Positions 17,346 through 27,103 of a DNA stretch of 64,000 nucleotides are shown here, in pieces; position 1 is the stretch's first letter; the number at the start of each line of letters is the position of its first letter. This DNA comes from Nitrospira sp. (GTDB lineage Bacteria; Nitrospirota; Nitrospiria; Nitrospirales; Nitrospiraceae), in assembly GCA_030653545.1 (NCBI GenBank), contig JAURZE010000024.1, positions 1 through 64,000 on the forward strand, written 5' to 3'. The position numbers and the translations under genes were made by a program. Below the pieces are notes generated by a model. It worked only from the letters and a program-made list of their open reading frames with translations, searched no databases and was not told the DNA's origin.

Positions 17346-18110
17346 TTGGACCGCAGCCTACACAAGACTCGTCAGCGCACAGGTCAGGCAATCCAACAGA
17401 CGGCACCTGGCGCATGGGGTACCGCCACCGGCTTCACGTTGATCGAACTCATGATCGCGGTGGCAATTGCCGGCATTCTGGCTTCCTTGGCCGGGCCGAC
17501 CTATACCGACTTTCTCTATAAAGCACGGATTGCAAGGACCGTCGCCGAGCTTCACGGCCTGGCCAAAGAGCTTCAAGGCTTTGCCCTTTCAGCGGGGCAA
17601 TACCCCGACACCCTGGCGCAAATTGGCCGGAGCACGTTGCTTGATCCATGGGGGAATCCCTATCAGTATTACCGGATTAATTGCGGCCCCGTTGACATCG
17701 GCTATCTCCACCAACCCGATCGTCCTGATGGGGAATCTGAAGGCCGTATCATTCCCGTCGCCGATCCTTCCCCAGCCCATGCAGGACGGATACTCCTCAC
17801 AGTCGGAAACACCCATACCCAGAAATTGATCCAGCTCGTTGCGGGGAGTGGCGGTGGAAGCAGCGCGAGCGGAGGCGGAAGCAGTGCGAGTGGAGGCAGC
17901 AGCACCCCGAGCGGAGGCGGTGGCCCACCCTGCGGCGGGGTCGGAGGAGCACGGAAGGATCGCTTCCTGGTTCCGATCAACTCCGATTTCGATATTTACA
18001 GCATGGGACGGGACGGACAGACCGTCGCTCCTCTCACGGCTCCCAAGAGTCACGATGACATTATTCGCGCCAGCGATGGTGGCTTTTACGGCCTCGCGGC
18101 CTACTTCTAA
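17346..18110 (+). CDS. GspG-like pseudopilin with a Gly/Ser-rich insert
   Basis: 254 residues from a TTG start (no in-frame ATG occurs before the prepilin site). The prepilin peptidase site is G29/F30 with Glu at +5 (GFTLIELM). The GspG hallmark LLDPWGNPYQYYR is at 98-110 and the GspG C-terminal calcium-site region (NSDFDIYSMG) is at about 212-221. Between them sits a ~90-residue insert (112-201) with a Gly/Ser-rich run and two cysteines (C113, C196) not usual in GspG. Major pseudopilins polymerise in type II secretion or related pili; no other gsp gene is here. The leader is longer than usual. Confidence 0.8.
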   Translation: MDRSLHKTRQRTGQAIQQTAPGAWGTATGFTLIELMIAVAIAGILASLAGPTYTDFLYKARIARTVAELHGLAKELQGFALSAGQYPDTLAQIGRSTLLDPWGNPYQYYRINCGPVDIGYLHQPDRPDGESEGRIIPVADPSPAHAGRILLTVGNTHTQKLIQLVAGSGGGSSASGGGSSASGGSSTPSGGGGPPCGGVGGARKDRFLVPINSDFDIYSMGRDGQTVAPLTAPKSHDDIIRASDGGFYGLAAYF

Positions 18111-18122
18111 TTCGCGGGAATC

Positions 18123-21100
18123 ATGAAGGCATTATTCTCCACGTCCCTGCTCCAGAGTCGCATCGCCCGCCGCATGCTGGGGCTCTTCATACTCTGCGCG
18201 CTGGTTCCAACATCGATCCTTGGCTGGGTGTCGTACCGGCAAGTTACCGATCAGTTGATTGCGCAATCCTCGCTTCGCCTCCAACAGGAGAGCAAGGCCC
18301 AGGGGATGGTACTGTACAACCATCTCCTGACACTCAAGGCGGATCTCGATCGCCTCGCCGATGGACTGCCGCAGGACGGACCCGTCGTAGAGGACTCGAC
18401 ACTCACCGCGTCAGTAAAGGAACTGGGGCACCGTTTCCGGGAGCTGCGCCTACTAAAGTACGACAGCCCCTCGCATCACCATCTGAACGAGACGCAGGTG
18501 AGCCACCTCAAGGCAGGCAAGACGCTGCTCCGGTTTCAGTCCGCCGCCAACAACCTTCGGGACATTGTTTTGACTCGCGCCGTCAATCCGGATCGATGGG
18601 AGGCCGGCCTCCTCTCAGCCTCAATCGATGAAACGCTACTCTGGGGCATGCAGTCAAAAGACATGCTGCCGGCAGAAACCGACCTGGCCGTTGAAGGCCA
18701 TGACCGGCGGATCCTCTACTCGACCTTTCAGGAGCGGATCGCGCTCCCGACGCTCCAACGGCAGGACCTGGCCGCCCCTATGACAGAAGCGTTCGTCTGG
18801 CACTCGGGTGAACACGACTACGTCGCGGGCGCCTGGACGGTGCCCCTGCGATACATCTTTCTTGCAGATCCCTGGATCGTCGCGCTGAGCCAAACGAGAG
18901 AGTCTGCCCTCGCTCCAGTTGATCAGTTCCGGCACACCTTTCTTCTGGTCATCGCCTCGGCGTTGAGTCTCGTGGGGCTGCTCAGCCTCTCGCATATCCG
19001 CCGGAGCCTGCAACCGGTGACCCTCTTGCAGGAAGGCACAATGCGCCTCGCCGGCGGAGACTTTACGACTCGCGTCACCGTCACGAGCCGGGACGAGTTT
19101 GAAGACCTGGCCGCCTCGTTCAATCGTATGACCGGCCAGCTCAGCCAACAGTTTCACATGCTGGAAACTCTCTCGGCCATCAGCCACGCCATCCTCTCCA
19201 GTCATGAGCCCAAGGCGATGACGCGGCTCGTGCAGTCTCGCATCTCCGAAACCGTCGCCTGTGACGCCGTGGGCATGGCGCTGATGGAATCGGGCCGCCC
19301 GGGATCGACGAGCCTGTCGGTGCGGCACCTGAACTCCTGGTCGGAAACTGAATTTACCGAGACCGGCTGTCGGTTTACTGAGGCGGATCTGGCCTTTCTC
19401 CAGATTCATCCACACCATGCCATGCTGGGAGCCACCGCCTTGCCCGATTATCTGACGGGCCTCAGAGCGCTCCAGCTCACAAGTTTCGCGGTCTTTCCGA
19501 TCTTCGCAGACACACTCGTCACCGGCGCGCTGGTGCTCGCGTATCGGCCAGGGAAATCCCCTTCCGCCGACGATGTCGTCTCGGCCCGTCGGTTGGCCGA
19601 TCAAGTCGCCGTCGCCCTCACCAACAGCCGTGCCATCGAATCGCGCGTGCGCGCACAGATGGAGCTCGTCGGAGCCGTCGAGGCGAAACACGAGGCCGAG
19701 GAGCGGGCCACAGTGTTGCAAGCCGAGAACCAGTCGCTGGAGACAAAAGAAGAACGGCTGCGGCATCAGCAGACTGCTACTCTGAACCTTGTCAAAGACC
19801 GGACGGTATTTGAAGGCTCACTGGCTGAAGCGGCCCAACTGGTCACGACGACGGCCGCCCAGGCCCTCGGAGTCGAACGGACCAGTGTATGGATCTTTGA
19901 AGCGAGCCGCCGCCTCCTCTACTGCCTCGACAGTTACGAACGGTCCACGGGGCGTCATGGACCGGAACCCACGCGGTCGCTCTCACGATATCCTGACTAT
20001 TTCGAGAAGCTCCAGCGCGGGCAGGTCCTCGCGGCTGCGCAGGCACAGCAAGATCCACCATTTCACGAGTTAACGTCCGACGTCCTTTCGCCGCGTGGCA
20101 TCAGTTCACGGCTGGACGCCCCGTTTCATACCAAGGCAGGCTTGGCCGGAGTGGTGACGGTCGAACATGTGGGGGCTCCAAGAGAATGGGCCGCTGACGA
20201 ACAGCAGTTTGCGCAAGCCCTCGGAAACTTCATGACGCTGGTGCTGGAGGCCGCTCGCCGCCGCGAGGCCGAAGAAGCTCTGGCCATCGCCAAACTCGCG
20301 GCCGAAGACGCGACCAAAGCGAAAGCGGAATTCCTCGCCAACATGAGCCACGAGATCCGGACCCCGATGAACGGCGTGATCGGGATGACCGAGATCCTTG
20401 CGCACACGTCGCTGTCCGACACGCAGCGCCACTAGGTGGAGACCATTCACAACTCCGGCGACACCTTGCTGGCCCTCATCAACGATATTCTCGACTTCTC
20501 GAAGATCGAAGCCGGGAAACTGGAAATCCAGCCGGCCGCCCTCGACCTCCGAGACCTGGTCGAACGCACGGCGGAACAGTTAGCCGAGCGTGCGCAACGG
20601 AAAGGTCTGCAGCTGCTGGCGGAGTATGATCCATCGGCGCCTACCGCGGTCATCGGCGATCCCATTCGCATCCGCCAGATCCTGACGAATCTCCTCGGGA
20701 ATGCCATCAAGTTCACCCAACAGGGGGACGTGCGCGTACACGTCACCGTAGACGTGCCGCCGCCACGAGAAGCCGGGCCGGCAATCTTCCGCATTGCGGT
20801 CAGCGACACAGGAACCGGCATCAGTTCCGAAGGCCAGGCGAGGCTCTTCCAATCGTTTTCTCAAGTGGATGGGTCCTCGACCAGGGTCCATGGCGGCACC
20901 GGCCTGGGACTCAGCATTTGCAAACAACTCAGTGAATTGATGGGCGGCACCATCGGGGTCCACAGCGTCATCGGGCAAGGCAGCACGTTCTGGGTTACGC
21001 TTCCCTTGCCCGTACAAGCCGAGCCCGACGCCTTGCACGTGCCCGATCCTGCACTCACAGGGGTCCGGATTTGCGCCGCCGTGAATCACGCCGTGACTCG

Positions 21101-22316
21101 TCAGCTGCTCACACGGTATCTCGCCCCCTGGGGCATCACCCCCCGAACGGCCGATACAGGCGCGGAATTTCTTGAACAGGTCATGAACGAACTGGCCACG
21201 GAGGGCGGCCAGGTGATCGCGCTCATCGATGAAGCATGCACAGATATGAGCGATATCGAACTCCTGCAGGCCCTGACGTCTGACTCCACTCTTGCCGCGG
21301 TGCCCACGCTGCGGCTGGTGTCCTTCGTCCGCCGGGCCGAGGTCGAACAAGACCCGGTGTTCGGCAGGACTCCCTTCATCACCAAACCGCTCCGCTACGA
21401 TGCTTTTCATGAAGCGCTGCTGGGTTTGCTCGGCAAGATCCCGCTCCCATCCGCATCATCGACTCCGGCGTCGACCGCACAACCTCAACTGACCGGTGCG
21501 GTCCTGTTGGGCGAGGACAATCCCGTCAATCAAGAGATCGCGACGCTGATGCTCGAAAGCCTGGGTTGCTCCGTCACCGTCGCACAGAATGGGCGAGAGG
21601 TGGTCGATTGTGCGAAGAAGAGTCGCTACGATCTCATCTTGATGGATTGTCAGATGCCTGAGATGGATGGGTTCGAAGCGACGCGCCTCATCCGGACATG
21701 GGAAGCCGAACTGGGCGGCGGCACGTCGACGCAACCTATTCCCATTGTGGCACTGACAGCCCATGCGACACCCGGTGATCGCGCCCACTGCCTGGCCTCA
21801 GGGATGAGCGACTACCTTTCTAAACCCTTCACGATGGAACAACTGCAACGGGTGGTGACCTCGTGGCTGGCGCAGAGCGCTGCTCCTGAAATCCCTGCAC
21901 AAACCGGATCCACGCAGGCTGGAGATGCCCCACCGGCAGATGCCATACACGCAGCGCCCCCGACCGTCGACCGTCAAGCATGGCATTCGATTACCGCGCT
22001 GCAGCGGCCCGGGAAGCCGGACATGCTCGCTAAGGTTCTGACGCTCTACCTGAAGGACTCGCAGCAGCTCGTCGACCAGCTTCGTCGGGGAGTTGCCGCC
22101 GGACAAGCCCAACTCGTCAACGAAGCCGCGCACAGCTTAAAATCCCGCAGTGCCGTGCTCGGTGCAGTCTCGCTGTCCGACTTGTGCCAGCAGATCGAAG
22201 CCATCAGTCGTCGAGGATCAGTCATGGATGCCGAGCCATTACTCGATCCACTCGAAGCCTCGTTTGCCGATACCTGCATCGTCTTTCAAGCTGAACTCAA
22301 GAAGAGAGCCGCATAG
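18123..22316 (+). pseudogene. Hybrid sensor histidine kinase interrupted by an in-frame TAG codon
   Basis: One reading frame of about 1397 codons is broken only at 20433-20435 (TAG). Upstream part (770 residues): membrane helix, extracytoplasmic sensor (about 35-265), second helix, HAMP (about 290-345), two GAF-type regions (about 370-520 and 555-690) and the HisKA H-box with phospho-His H743 ([11 protein letters not shown]). The downstream part carries on with SGDTLLALINDILD, an ATPase domain (N box NLLGNAIKF, G boxes DTGTGI and GTGLGL), two receiver domains (the second with DCQMPEMDG) and an Hpt domain (AAHSLKSRS). A Tyr codon is expected where the TAG is. GTG follows at 20436 and could restart translation, but the kinase core would be split. 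Sequencing error or readthrough remains possible. Confidence 0.85.
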
Positions 22317-22420
22317 CTCTGGCCGTAGATCCAACCACCTCTACGTTACCTGCACGTGAAAATTGGAGTCGATCTAGTTCCGGTCGGGGCTGCGATCAGC
22401 ACACTCGAATCGGATTGAGT

Positions 22421-22486
22421 CGTCGGCTGCCCGACCTGCGACCGAAACCAGTCGGCAATGAGGGGATGGAAAGAAGAGAGCGGCAT
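22421..22486 (-). pseudogene. Remnant of the 5' end of a second lhr-type helicase gene
   Basis: Read from an ATG at 22486, the reverse strand encodes M-P-L-S-S-F-H-P-L-I-A-D-W-F and then RSQVGQPT, which matches the first 22 residues of the Lhr at 15353 (MTLSRFHPLIAEWF then LTQVGQPT) with only a few changes. Similarity stops after QPT and the frame soon ends. It lies between the hybrid kinase and the beta-propeller gene. It is best explained as a deleted second copy. Confidence 0.7.
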
Positions 22487-22510
22487 CCCGTGATGCTAGG
22501 ATGCCGCTCT
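22477..22510 (-). terminator. 12-bp stem hairpin downstream of the beta-propeller gene
   Basis: AGAGCGGCATCC (22477-22488) pairs perfectly with 22499-22510 around a 10-base loop. On the minus strand it is followed by TCTTTCC, so it may terminate transcription from 24095-22548. It covers the start codon region of the lhr remnant. Confidence 0.45.
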
Positions 22511-22547
22511 AAGGGAGTCAAGGCCGCGTCCTACCCCGAAAGGCCTA

Positions 22548-24095
22548 CTAGCGACGAGAGGCTAAACGTCCGGTTGTCGCAACTGATGCCGGACCACTAC
22601 CCGCTGCTACCGTAGCCTGGCTGGTTAACGCCCCAGTACTTCCGTCGACGTTGAACTTCGAAATCGTATTCGACCCTGAATTCGTCACATACACAAACCG
22701 GCCCGTCGGATCCACCGCCACGCTGCTCGGCGCCGTCCCCGCTGCTACCGCCGTCCCCGCCGTCAACGCGCCCGTCGTTTGATTGATCGTATAGACCGAC
22801 ACGTTGTTCGACGTCGTATTCCCCGCATACACAAACCGGCCCGTCGGATCCACCGCCACGCTCCGGGGTCCGGTGCCAGAGGAAACTGCTGTTCCTGCAT
22901 TTAAGACGCCACTGTCTTTGTCCCCAGAAAACACAGACACCGTACCGCCAGTGCTGTTGGCAGCATACGCAAATCGTTGCTGTGGATTGGCAACAGCCAC
23001 AGATACAGGAGTCGTGCCTGCCCCAATCGATACCCCAGCGGTCAGTACGCCCGTCGCCGCATCAATAGCGAACACCGACACGTTGTTCGAGTTTCTGTTT
23101 GCCACGTAGAGAAACCGGCCACTTGGATCGACAGACACGGACTTGGGGAAATCGCCGGCATCAAATGGTGAACCGGAGACTTCCGACAAAGCCCCCGTAG
23201 TCGGAGCGATTGAAAACACACGTACATTGTCGGAAGCCACGTTGGTTACTACATAGAGAAATCTCCCCGCTGGATCAACAGACACCGATTGCGGCCCGGT
23301 TACGGTAGAAGCAGACGATCCAAGCGATAACGCCCCACTACTTTGATCAACGCTAAACACTGAAATCGTATTAGCGTTCGCATTTGCCACGTACACAAAC
23401 CGTCCCGTCGGCTCGACAGTCACAGAGCTCGGCGACGAACCAGCTAGGAACGGCGATCCGGCAACACTGCTCAATGCTCCAGTACTCGAGCTGATGGTGA
23501 AGGCAGACACATCACTCGTATTAGCGTTCGTCACATACACAAACCGCCCTGTGGGGTCCACCGCCACACTGCTCGGCGCCGTCCCCGCTGCTACCGCCGT
23601 CCCCACCGTCAACGCGCCCGCCGTTTGATCGATCGTAAACACGGACACGTCGTTGGTCGTAGCGTTCCCCACATACGCAAAGCGGCCCCTCGGGTCAACC
23701 ACCAGAGACGTAGGCCCAGAGAGCGTCGCCGTTACAGTACTACCTGCAGAAAGCAGCCCCGTGGAGGTATCCAACGTATACGGCGTGACAGAGCTCAAGC
23801 CCTTGTTCACGACATACACAAACCTTCCAGTAGGATCCACGGTCACAGACTGAGGGTCTGTTCCGAGCACTGTTGAGGCGGAAAGTAAAGTCAGTGCGCC
23901 AGTCCCCGTATTCGCACTATAAATTGAAAGCGTTCCTGATCCAGCGTTGTTATTATTCACGACATACGCATATTTAGTGGAAGCCGCTCCTGCCCCCAAT
24001 GTGAAATTCCCGCCGACCCCGCCGCCGTCGCTTGGACAGCCGGTGAGAAGAAACAGTCCTGACAACGCGTACATAATCGACAACGATTTCTTCAT
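22548..24095 (-). CDS. YVTN-type beta-propeller lipoprotein (lactonase-like fold)
   Basis: 515 residues with a lipobox (LLTGC, lipid Cys at 20). The rest is about ten or eleven repeats of roughly 43-48 residues, each carrying the motif SVAVDPTGRFVYVxN followed by VSVFTI-type strands. This is the YVTN/6-phosphogluconolactonase-like propeller. No lactonase-specific catalytic residues can be pointed out, so a structural or binding role at the cell surface is equally likely. GGAGG precedes the start. Repeats are nearly identical in DNA, showing recent internal duplication. Confidence 0.85.
   Translation of the reverse strand: MKKSLSIMYALSGLFLLTGCPSDGGGVGGNFTLGAGAASTKYAYVVNNNNAGSGTLSIYSANTGTGALTLLSASTVLGTDPQSVTVDPTGRFVYVVNKGLSSVTPYTLDTSTGLLSAGSTVTATLSGPTSLVVDPRGRFAYVGNATTNDVSVFTIDQTAGALTVGTAVAAGTAPSSVAVDPTGRFVYVTNANTSDVSAFTISSSTGALSSVAGSPFLAGSSPSSVTVEPTGRFVYVANANANTISVFSVDQSSGALSLGSSASTVTGPQSVSVDPAGRFLYVVTNVASDNVRVFSIAPTTGALSEVSGSPFDAGDFPKSVSVDPSGRFLYVANRNSNNVSVFAIDAATGVLTAGVSIGAGTTPVSVAVANPQQRFAYAANSTGGTVSVFSGDKDSGVLNAGTAVSSGTGPRSVAVDPTGRFVYAGNTTSNNVSVYTINQTTGALTAGTAVAAGTAPSSVAVDPTGRFVYVTNSGSNTISKFNVDGSTGALTSQATVAAGSGPASVATTGRLASRR
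22684..22832. repeat. Intragenic repeat of the propeller gene, unit A
   Basis: About 149 bp almost identical to 23530-23678 within the same gene (offset 846 bp), including the stretch encoding AVAAGTAPSSVAVDPTGRF. Confidence 0.7.
23530..23678. repeat. Intragenic repeat of the propeller gene, unit B
   Basis: Second copy of the 22684-22832 unit, in the same orientation and frame. The two differ at scattered bases only. Confidence 0.7.
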
Positions 24096-24164
24096 GGTAC
24101 ATCCTCCACACCTAATCTACTTCACACACTATGCAGTCACGACTGCTCTTGCGATAGCGTAGCA

Positions 24165-24208
24165 CTATGGAAAACTAATGCCAATCGAGAGGTTCATGTT
24201 TTCCATAG
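24165..24208. promoter_or_regulatory. 11-bp inverted repeat in a divergent intergenic region
   Basis: CTATGGAAAAC (24165-24175) and its exact reverse complement (24198-24208) flank 22 bases between the divergent beta-propeller and SDR genes. It could be an operator or a hairpin; no T-run follows. Confidence 0.35.
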
Positions 24209-24264
24209 ACTTTGCCGGTCGTGCGCTGTCAGATTGTGGGTGAAACCGGACGGAGTGTTCCATC

Positions 24265-25056
24265 GTGCTACTCAATCCCCTCGTCATACTTGGCTCCGGC
24301 TACACCGCCCGTTTTCTCTGGCCGCTCATCGCCGATCGTTCGCCAACGGTCTTCGCCACCAGCCGATCCCCGGAGCAGCATCTCAGCTATGTGCCGCCGG
24401 CCCACCGTCTCCGGTTTGACCTGTCCCAGCAGGACACGTGGACGAATATTCCCCGCGATGCCGATCTCCTCTGGTGCTTTCCCGCAACGCCACTTGAGCT
24501 CGTCCGGCAATTCGCTGCGTCGCTGAGCGGCTCAGCCCGCCGCCTGGTGGTACTCGGCAGCACCTCCGCCTATGACACGGGAGTCTCCCACGCATACCCA
24601 CCACCTTGGATCGATGAAACCGCTCCGATCGATCTAAGTAAGCCTCGCGTGCAAGGCGAAGAACACCTCCGCCTGGAACATGGCGCCATCGTGCTGCGCG
24701 TCGCCGGCATTTACGGCCCAGGACGCAATCCCCTCGACTGGATCAGAAGCGGCCGTGTCGGCCCAACGCGCAAATACGTCAACCTGATCCACGTCGAAGA
24801 CCTCGCGGCCATCTGCCTCGCCGCCGTGGAACGAGGGCAGCCCGGCGAAGCCTACAACGTCAGCGACGGCCAGCCCCGCACGTGGGAAGACATCTGCGAG
24901 ACGATGCTGGGCCCTGATGCTTGCCGCGCTGCTGACAACGCCACACAGGAAGAGACGGGGAAACGAATCGTCTCTACCAAATTTCCTCGAGACGCCGGAC
25001 TGCAATTGGCCCACGTCGACCTCTACCGCTCGCTCCGTGAACTCGATTCTCCGTAG
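24265..25056 (+). CDS. NAD(P)-dependent epimerase/dehydratase-like SDR protein
   Basis: 263 residues from a GTG start. The N-terminal dinucleotide motif is ILGSGYTARFL (GxGxxA form), followed by a GSTSAYD strand and RVAGIYGPGR, a typical extended-SDR region. The usual YxxxK catalytic pair is not obvious, as in the YeeZ-like subgroup, so substrate binding rather than sugar epimerisation may be its job. It is cytoplasmic, stands alone and is divergent from the beta-propeller gene. Confidence 0.75.
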   Translation: MLLNPLVILGSGYTARFLWPLIADRSPTVFATSRSPEQHLSYVPPAHRLRFDLSQQDTWTNIPRDADLLWCFPATPLELVRQFAASLSGSARRLVVLGSTSAYDTGVSHAYPPPWIDETAPIDLSKPRVQGEEHLRLEHGAIVLRVAGIYGPGRNPLDWIRSGRVGPTRKYVNLIHVEDLAAICLAAVERGQPGEAYNVSDGQPRTWEDICETMLGPDACRAADNATQEETGKRIVSTKFPRDAGLQLAHVDLYRSLRELDSP

Positions 25057-25131
25057 AGATGAACCCGGCAGTCCTCCATGCCGTAGCAGGCTCGTTATCA
25101 ATACATCGACCGGCCCTGTGAATATGCCCCG

Positions 25132-26874
25132 TTACGCAGGCGACTCCCTATTGATTTCTACGATGGTGATTGATTGGCCCTTGGCGTCGACATCCTGCTG
25201 GAGCTCCCAGCGACTGAAGACCGTGACTTTCGTTCCGTCGCGTCGTTCATGAATCAGGCGCCCCTCCCAAAACCCTTTGGCTAATAGCTCTGATTCAATA
25301 TGCTCGAGCGAAACTGGAAAGACCGTATGGAGAAGCTGGTGGGATACCTTCCCCAGTGCGCTCTTCTTGTCCCATCCGTACAACTCGCTTGCCCTATCGC
25401 TCCAGTAGCGAACGGTCCCGTCCTTATTCCGCACCATCATGGCACCCTTGGCAATGTCCACACTGCCGCCGGCCTTTGCATGCGTCCTGCTTTCATACCT
25501 TACGGGTGATTCCCGTGCCGCGTAGGCGAGTGCGTGGTGCAGCGTCTCGGCCACGACTCGATGGCCATCGCTGGTCCAATGGGTGTCGTCAGGGATAAAT
25601 ACCAGCTGCTTTGCCTTTGCCGCAGCCGACAGTGCAGGCGTGAGGTCGATATAGTGGATGTCCGGTGAAATATCCGCTACCAATCGACGGAGCCGTTCCG
25701 GCAAATCGTTCAACTCCCACCACTTCAGATCTCCCTGTGCATTTCCATCAAACCGGGCAATGTCGTGATACACCCTGAACTTAGTCGGAGCAAATGCGAC
25801 CATAAAGCCTGCGCCCTTGCTCCGAGCCAATTCATAGGCCTCCTTGAGAGTGTTCGCGGTTGTCTGTAACGCCTTCAATTCCTGTCCAGTCGGCACAACG
25901 GATGAAGTGTGGTCCAGGAAATAGATCCGTTGCTCGTGACCGTCCCCGCCATCCATCAAGCCATAATTCCCTGCGATCCGCTGGTTCGGCACACAACCAT
26001 GGATCCATCGTGCCAGCGCCATGAGGCTATTGAGAAAAAACGAACGGTCCCAGGCCAGACTCATCCTATTCCACATGCCGTTCAGAGCAGACACCCGGTT
26101 CTCGTAACTTAGGGCGTCAACAAGATCATTGCCTTCGTAGAAGACCCATACAATCCACTTTGGGCGAAGAGGAAGGGCGTAGCGCTTCAACACCGCCAAT
26201 TCCTGCTGAGGGCCGTAGCCGGATTGTCCGAGGTTAGCGACTGCTCCTCCCGACAGCTCCGCCAATCGAGTCGTCGCAAGAAACGATCCTGGCAACATAG
26301 GGGACTCCACATACGAATCCCCGATGACGGCGATCGCTGCCTCTGCGAGATCCTGATCGTTCCTGAATCCATTCTTGTCATACTTAACGTCGAAAGGTTC
26401 GGCAGGCTGGATCGGAAGGCAGATGCCTTCGCCGATGTTGCCCCGACCGAACACCGTCTTCACGGTAGACCCGGGACGTGGGAGCGCCAGCAACTCACGA
26501 TCCGGAACATAATTGGGCTGTTCCCACGGAAGAAAGCTAGTGGCCCCGAAGGTCTTCCTATAATCGATGAGATTGAGCCAGACAGGAACTTCAGCCAAAA
26601 GGAGCACCGCCGCAAGAGACAGTGTCATCAATACGAATTGGCTTCTGATTTCATCCCGCGGGATATGAGAGAGCAGCGCGTATGCGCCCCATGCGAGAAA
26701 GTAGGATGTACCCAGAATACTAAGCAGATGCCGGGCGTCCGGCACGGCGGTCGACAACCCGAGCTTAAATGCAATGACTGCCCCTCCAACAAACAGCACG
26801 CCGGTGATGAAGAGGATCGTTCGTTTGATGCGAGCTCTTGAAGTGACAGTCATGGGCGCATTGTTCTCTTTCAA
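25132..26874 (-). CDS. Membrane-anchored SGNH/GDSL hydrolase fused to a C-terminal PAS domain
   Basis: 580 residues. Three membrane helices lie at about 18-40, 50-70 and 82-102. An SGNH hydrolase core follows: block I GDSY (185-188, Ser187), a Gly in block II (NLGQSG, 214-219), Asn249 in block III (FYEGND) and the block V motif DDTHW with His432 and H438. This resembles AlgX/AlgJ-type or peptidoglycan O-acetyl hydrolases. Residues about 474-577 form a PAS domain (KGAMMVRNKDGTVRYW ... WEGRLIHERRDGT). That fusion is unusual: PAS is normally in signalling proteins. Which side of the membrane each domain faces was not determined. Confidence 0.75.
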   Translation of the reverse strand: MKENNAPMTVTSRARIKRTILFITGVLFVGGAVIAFKLGLSTAVPDARHLLSILGTSYFLAWGAYALLSHIPRDEIRSQFVLMTLSLAAVLLLAEVPVWLNLIDYRKTFGATSFLPWEQPNYVPDRELLALPRPGSTVKTVFGRGNIGEGICLPIQPAEPFDVKYDKNGFRNDQDLAEAAIAVIGDSYVESPMLPGSFLATTRLAELSGGAVANLGQSGYGPQQELAVLKRYALPLRPKWIVWVFYEGNDLVDALSYENRVSALNGMWNRMSLAWDRSFFLNSLMALARWIHGCVPNQRIAGNYGLMDGGDGHEQRIYFLDHTSSVVPTGQELKALQTTANTLKEAYELARSKGAGFMVAFAPTKFRVYHDIARFDGNAQGDLKWWELNDLPERLRRLVADISPDIHYIDLTPALSAAAKAKQLVFIPDDTHWTSDGHRVVAETLHHALAYAARESPVRYESRTHAKAGGSVDIAKGAMMVRNKDGTVRYWSDRASELYGWDKKSALGKVSHQLLHTVFPVSLEHIESELLAKGFWEGRLIHERRDGTKVTVFSRWELQQDVDAKGQSITIVEINRESPA

Positions 26875-27103
26875 CCATCGAGCTTGAAACTGTCACCTGT
26901 CCTGAGGCCACACTCCCGAAGAAGTACGATAGCAGGCGCATTTCTATTCTGTCGACCCCTCCCCGTACTTGAAAAAGGCTTGGAATTGATACGTAGCAAA
27001 AGTATAGCAACATTCCAAAATCAATTCGTTCACGAGAATAGCTCGCTCTTTCCGGGAATGCCTGTAAGGATAACGATTCGGCACCAGAGAATGCTGAACC
27101 TTT

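Noticed and set aside
18654-19766. A 370-codon open frame on the minus strand inside the hybrid kinase
   Set aside because: It is antisense to a recognised sensor region and has no family features.
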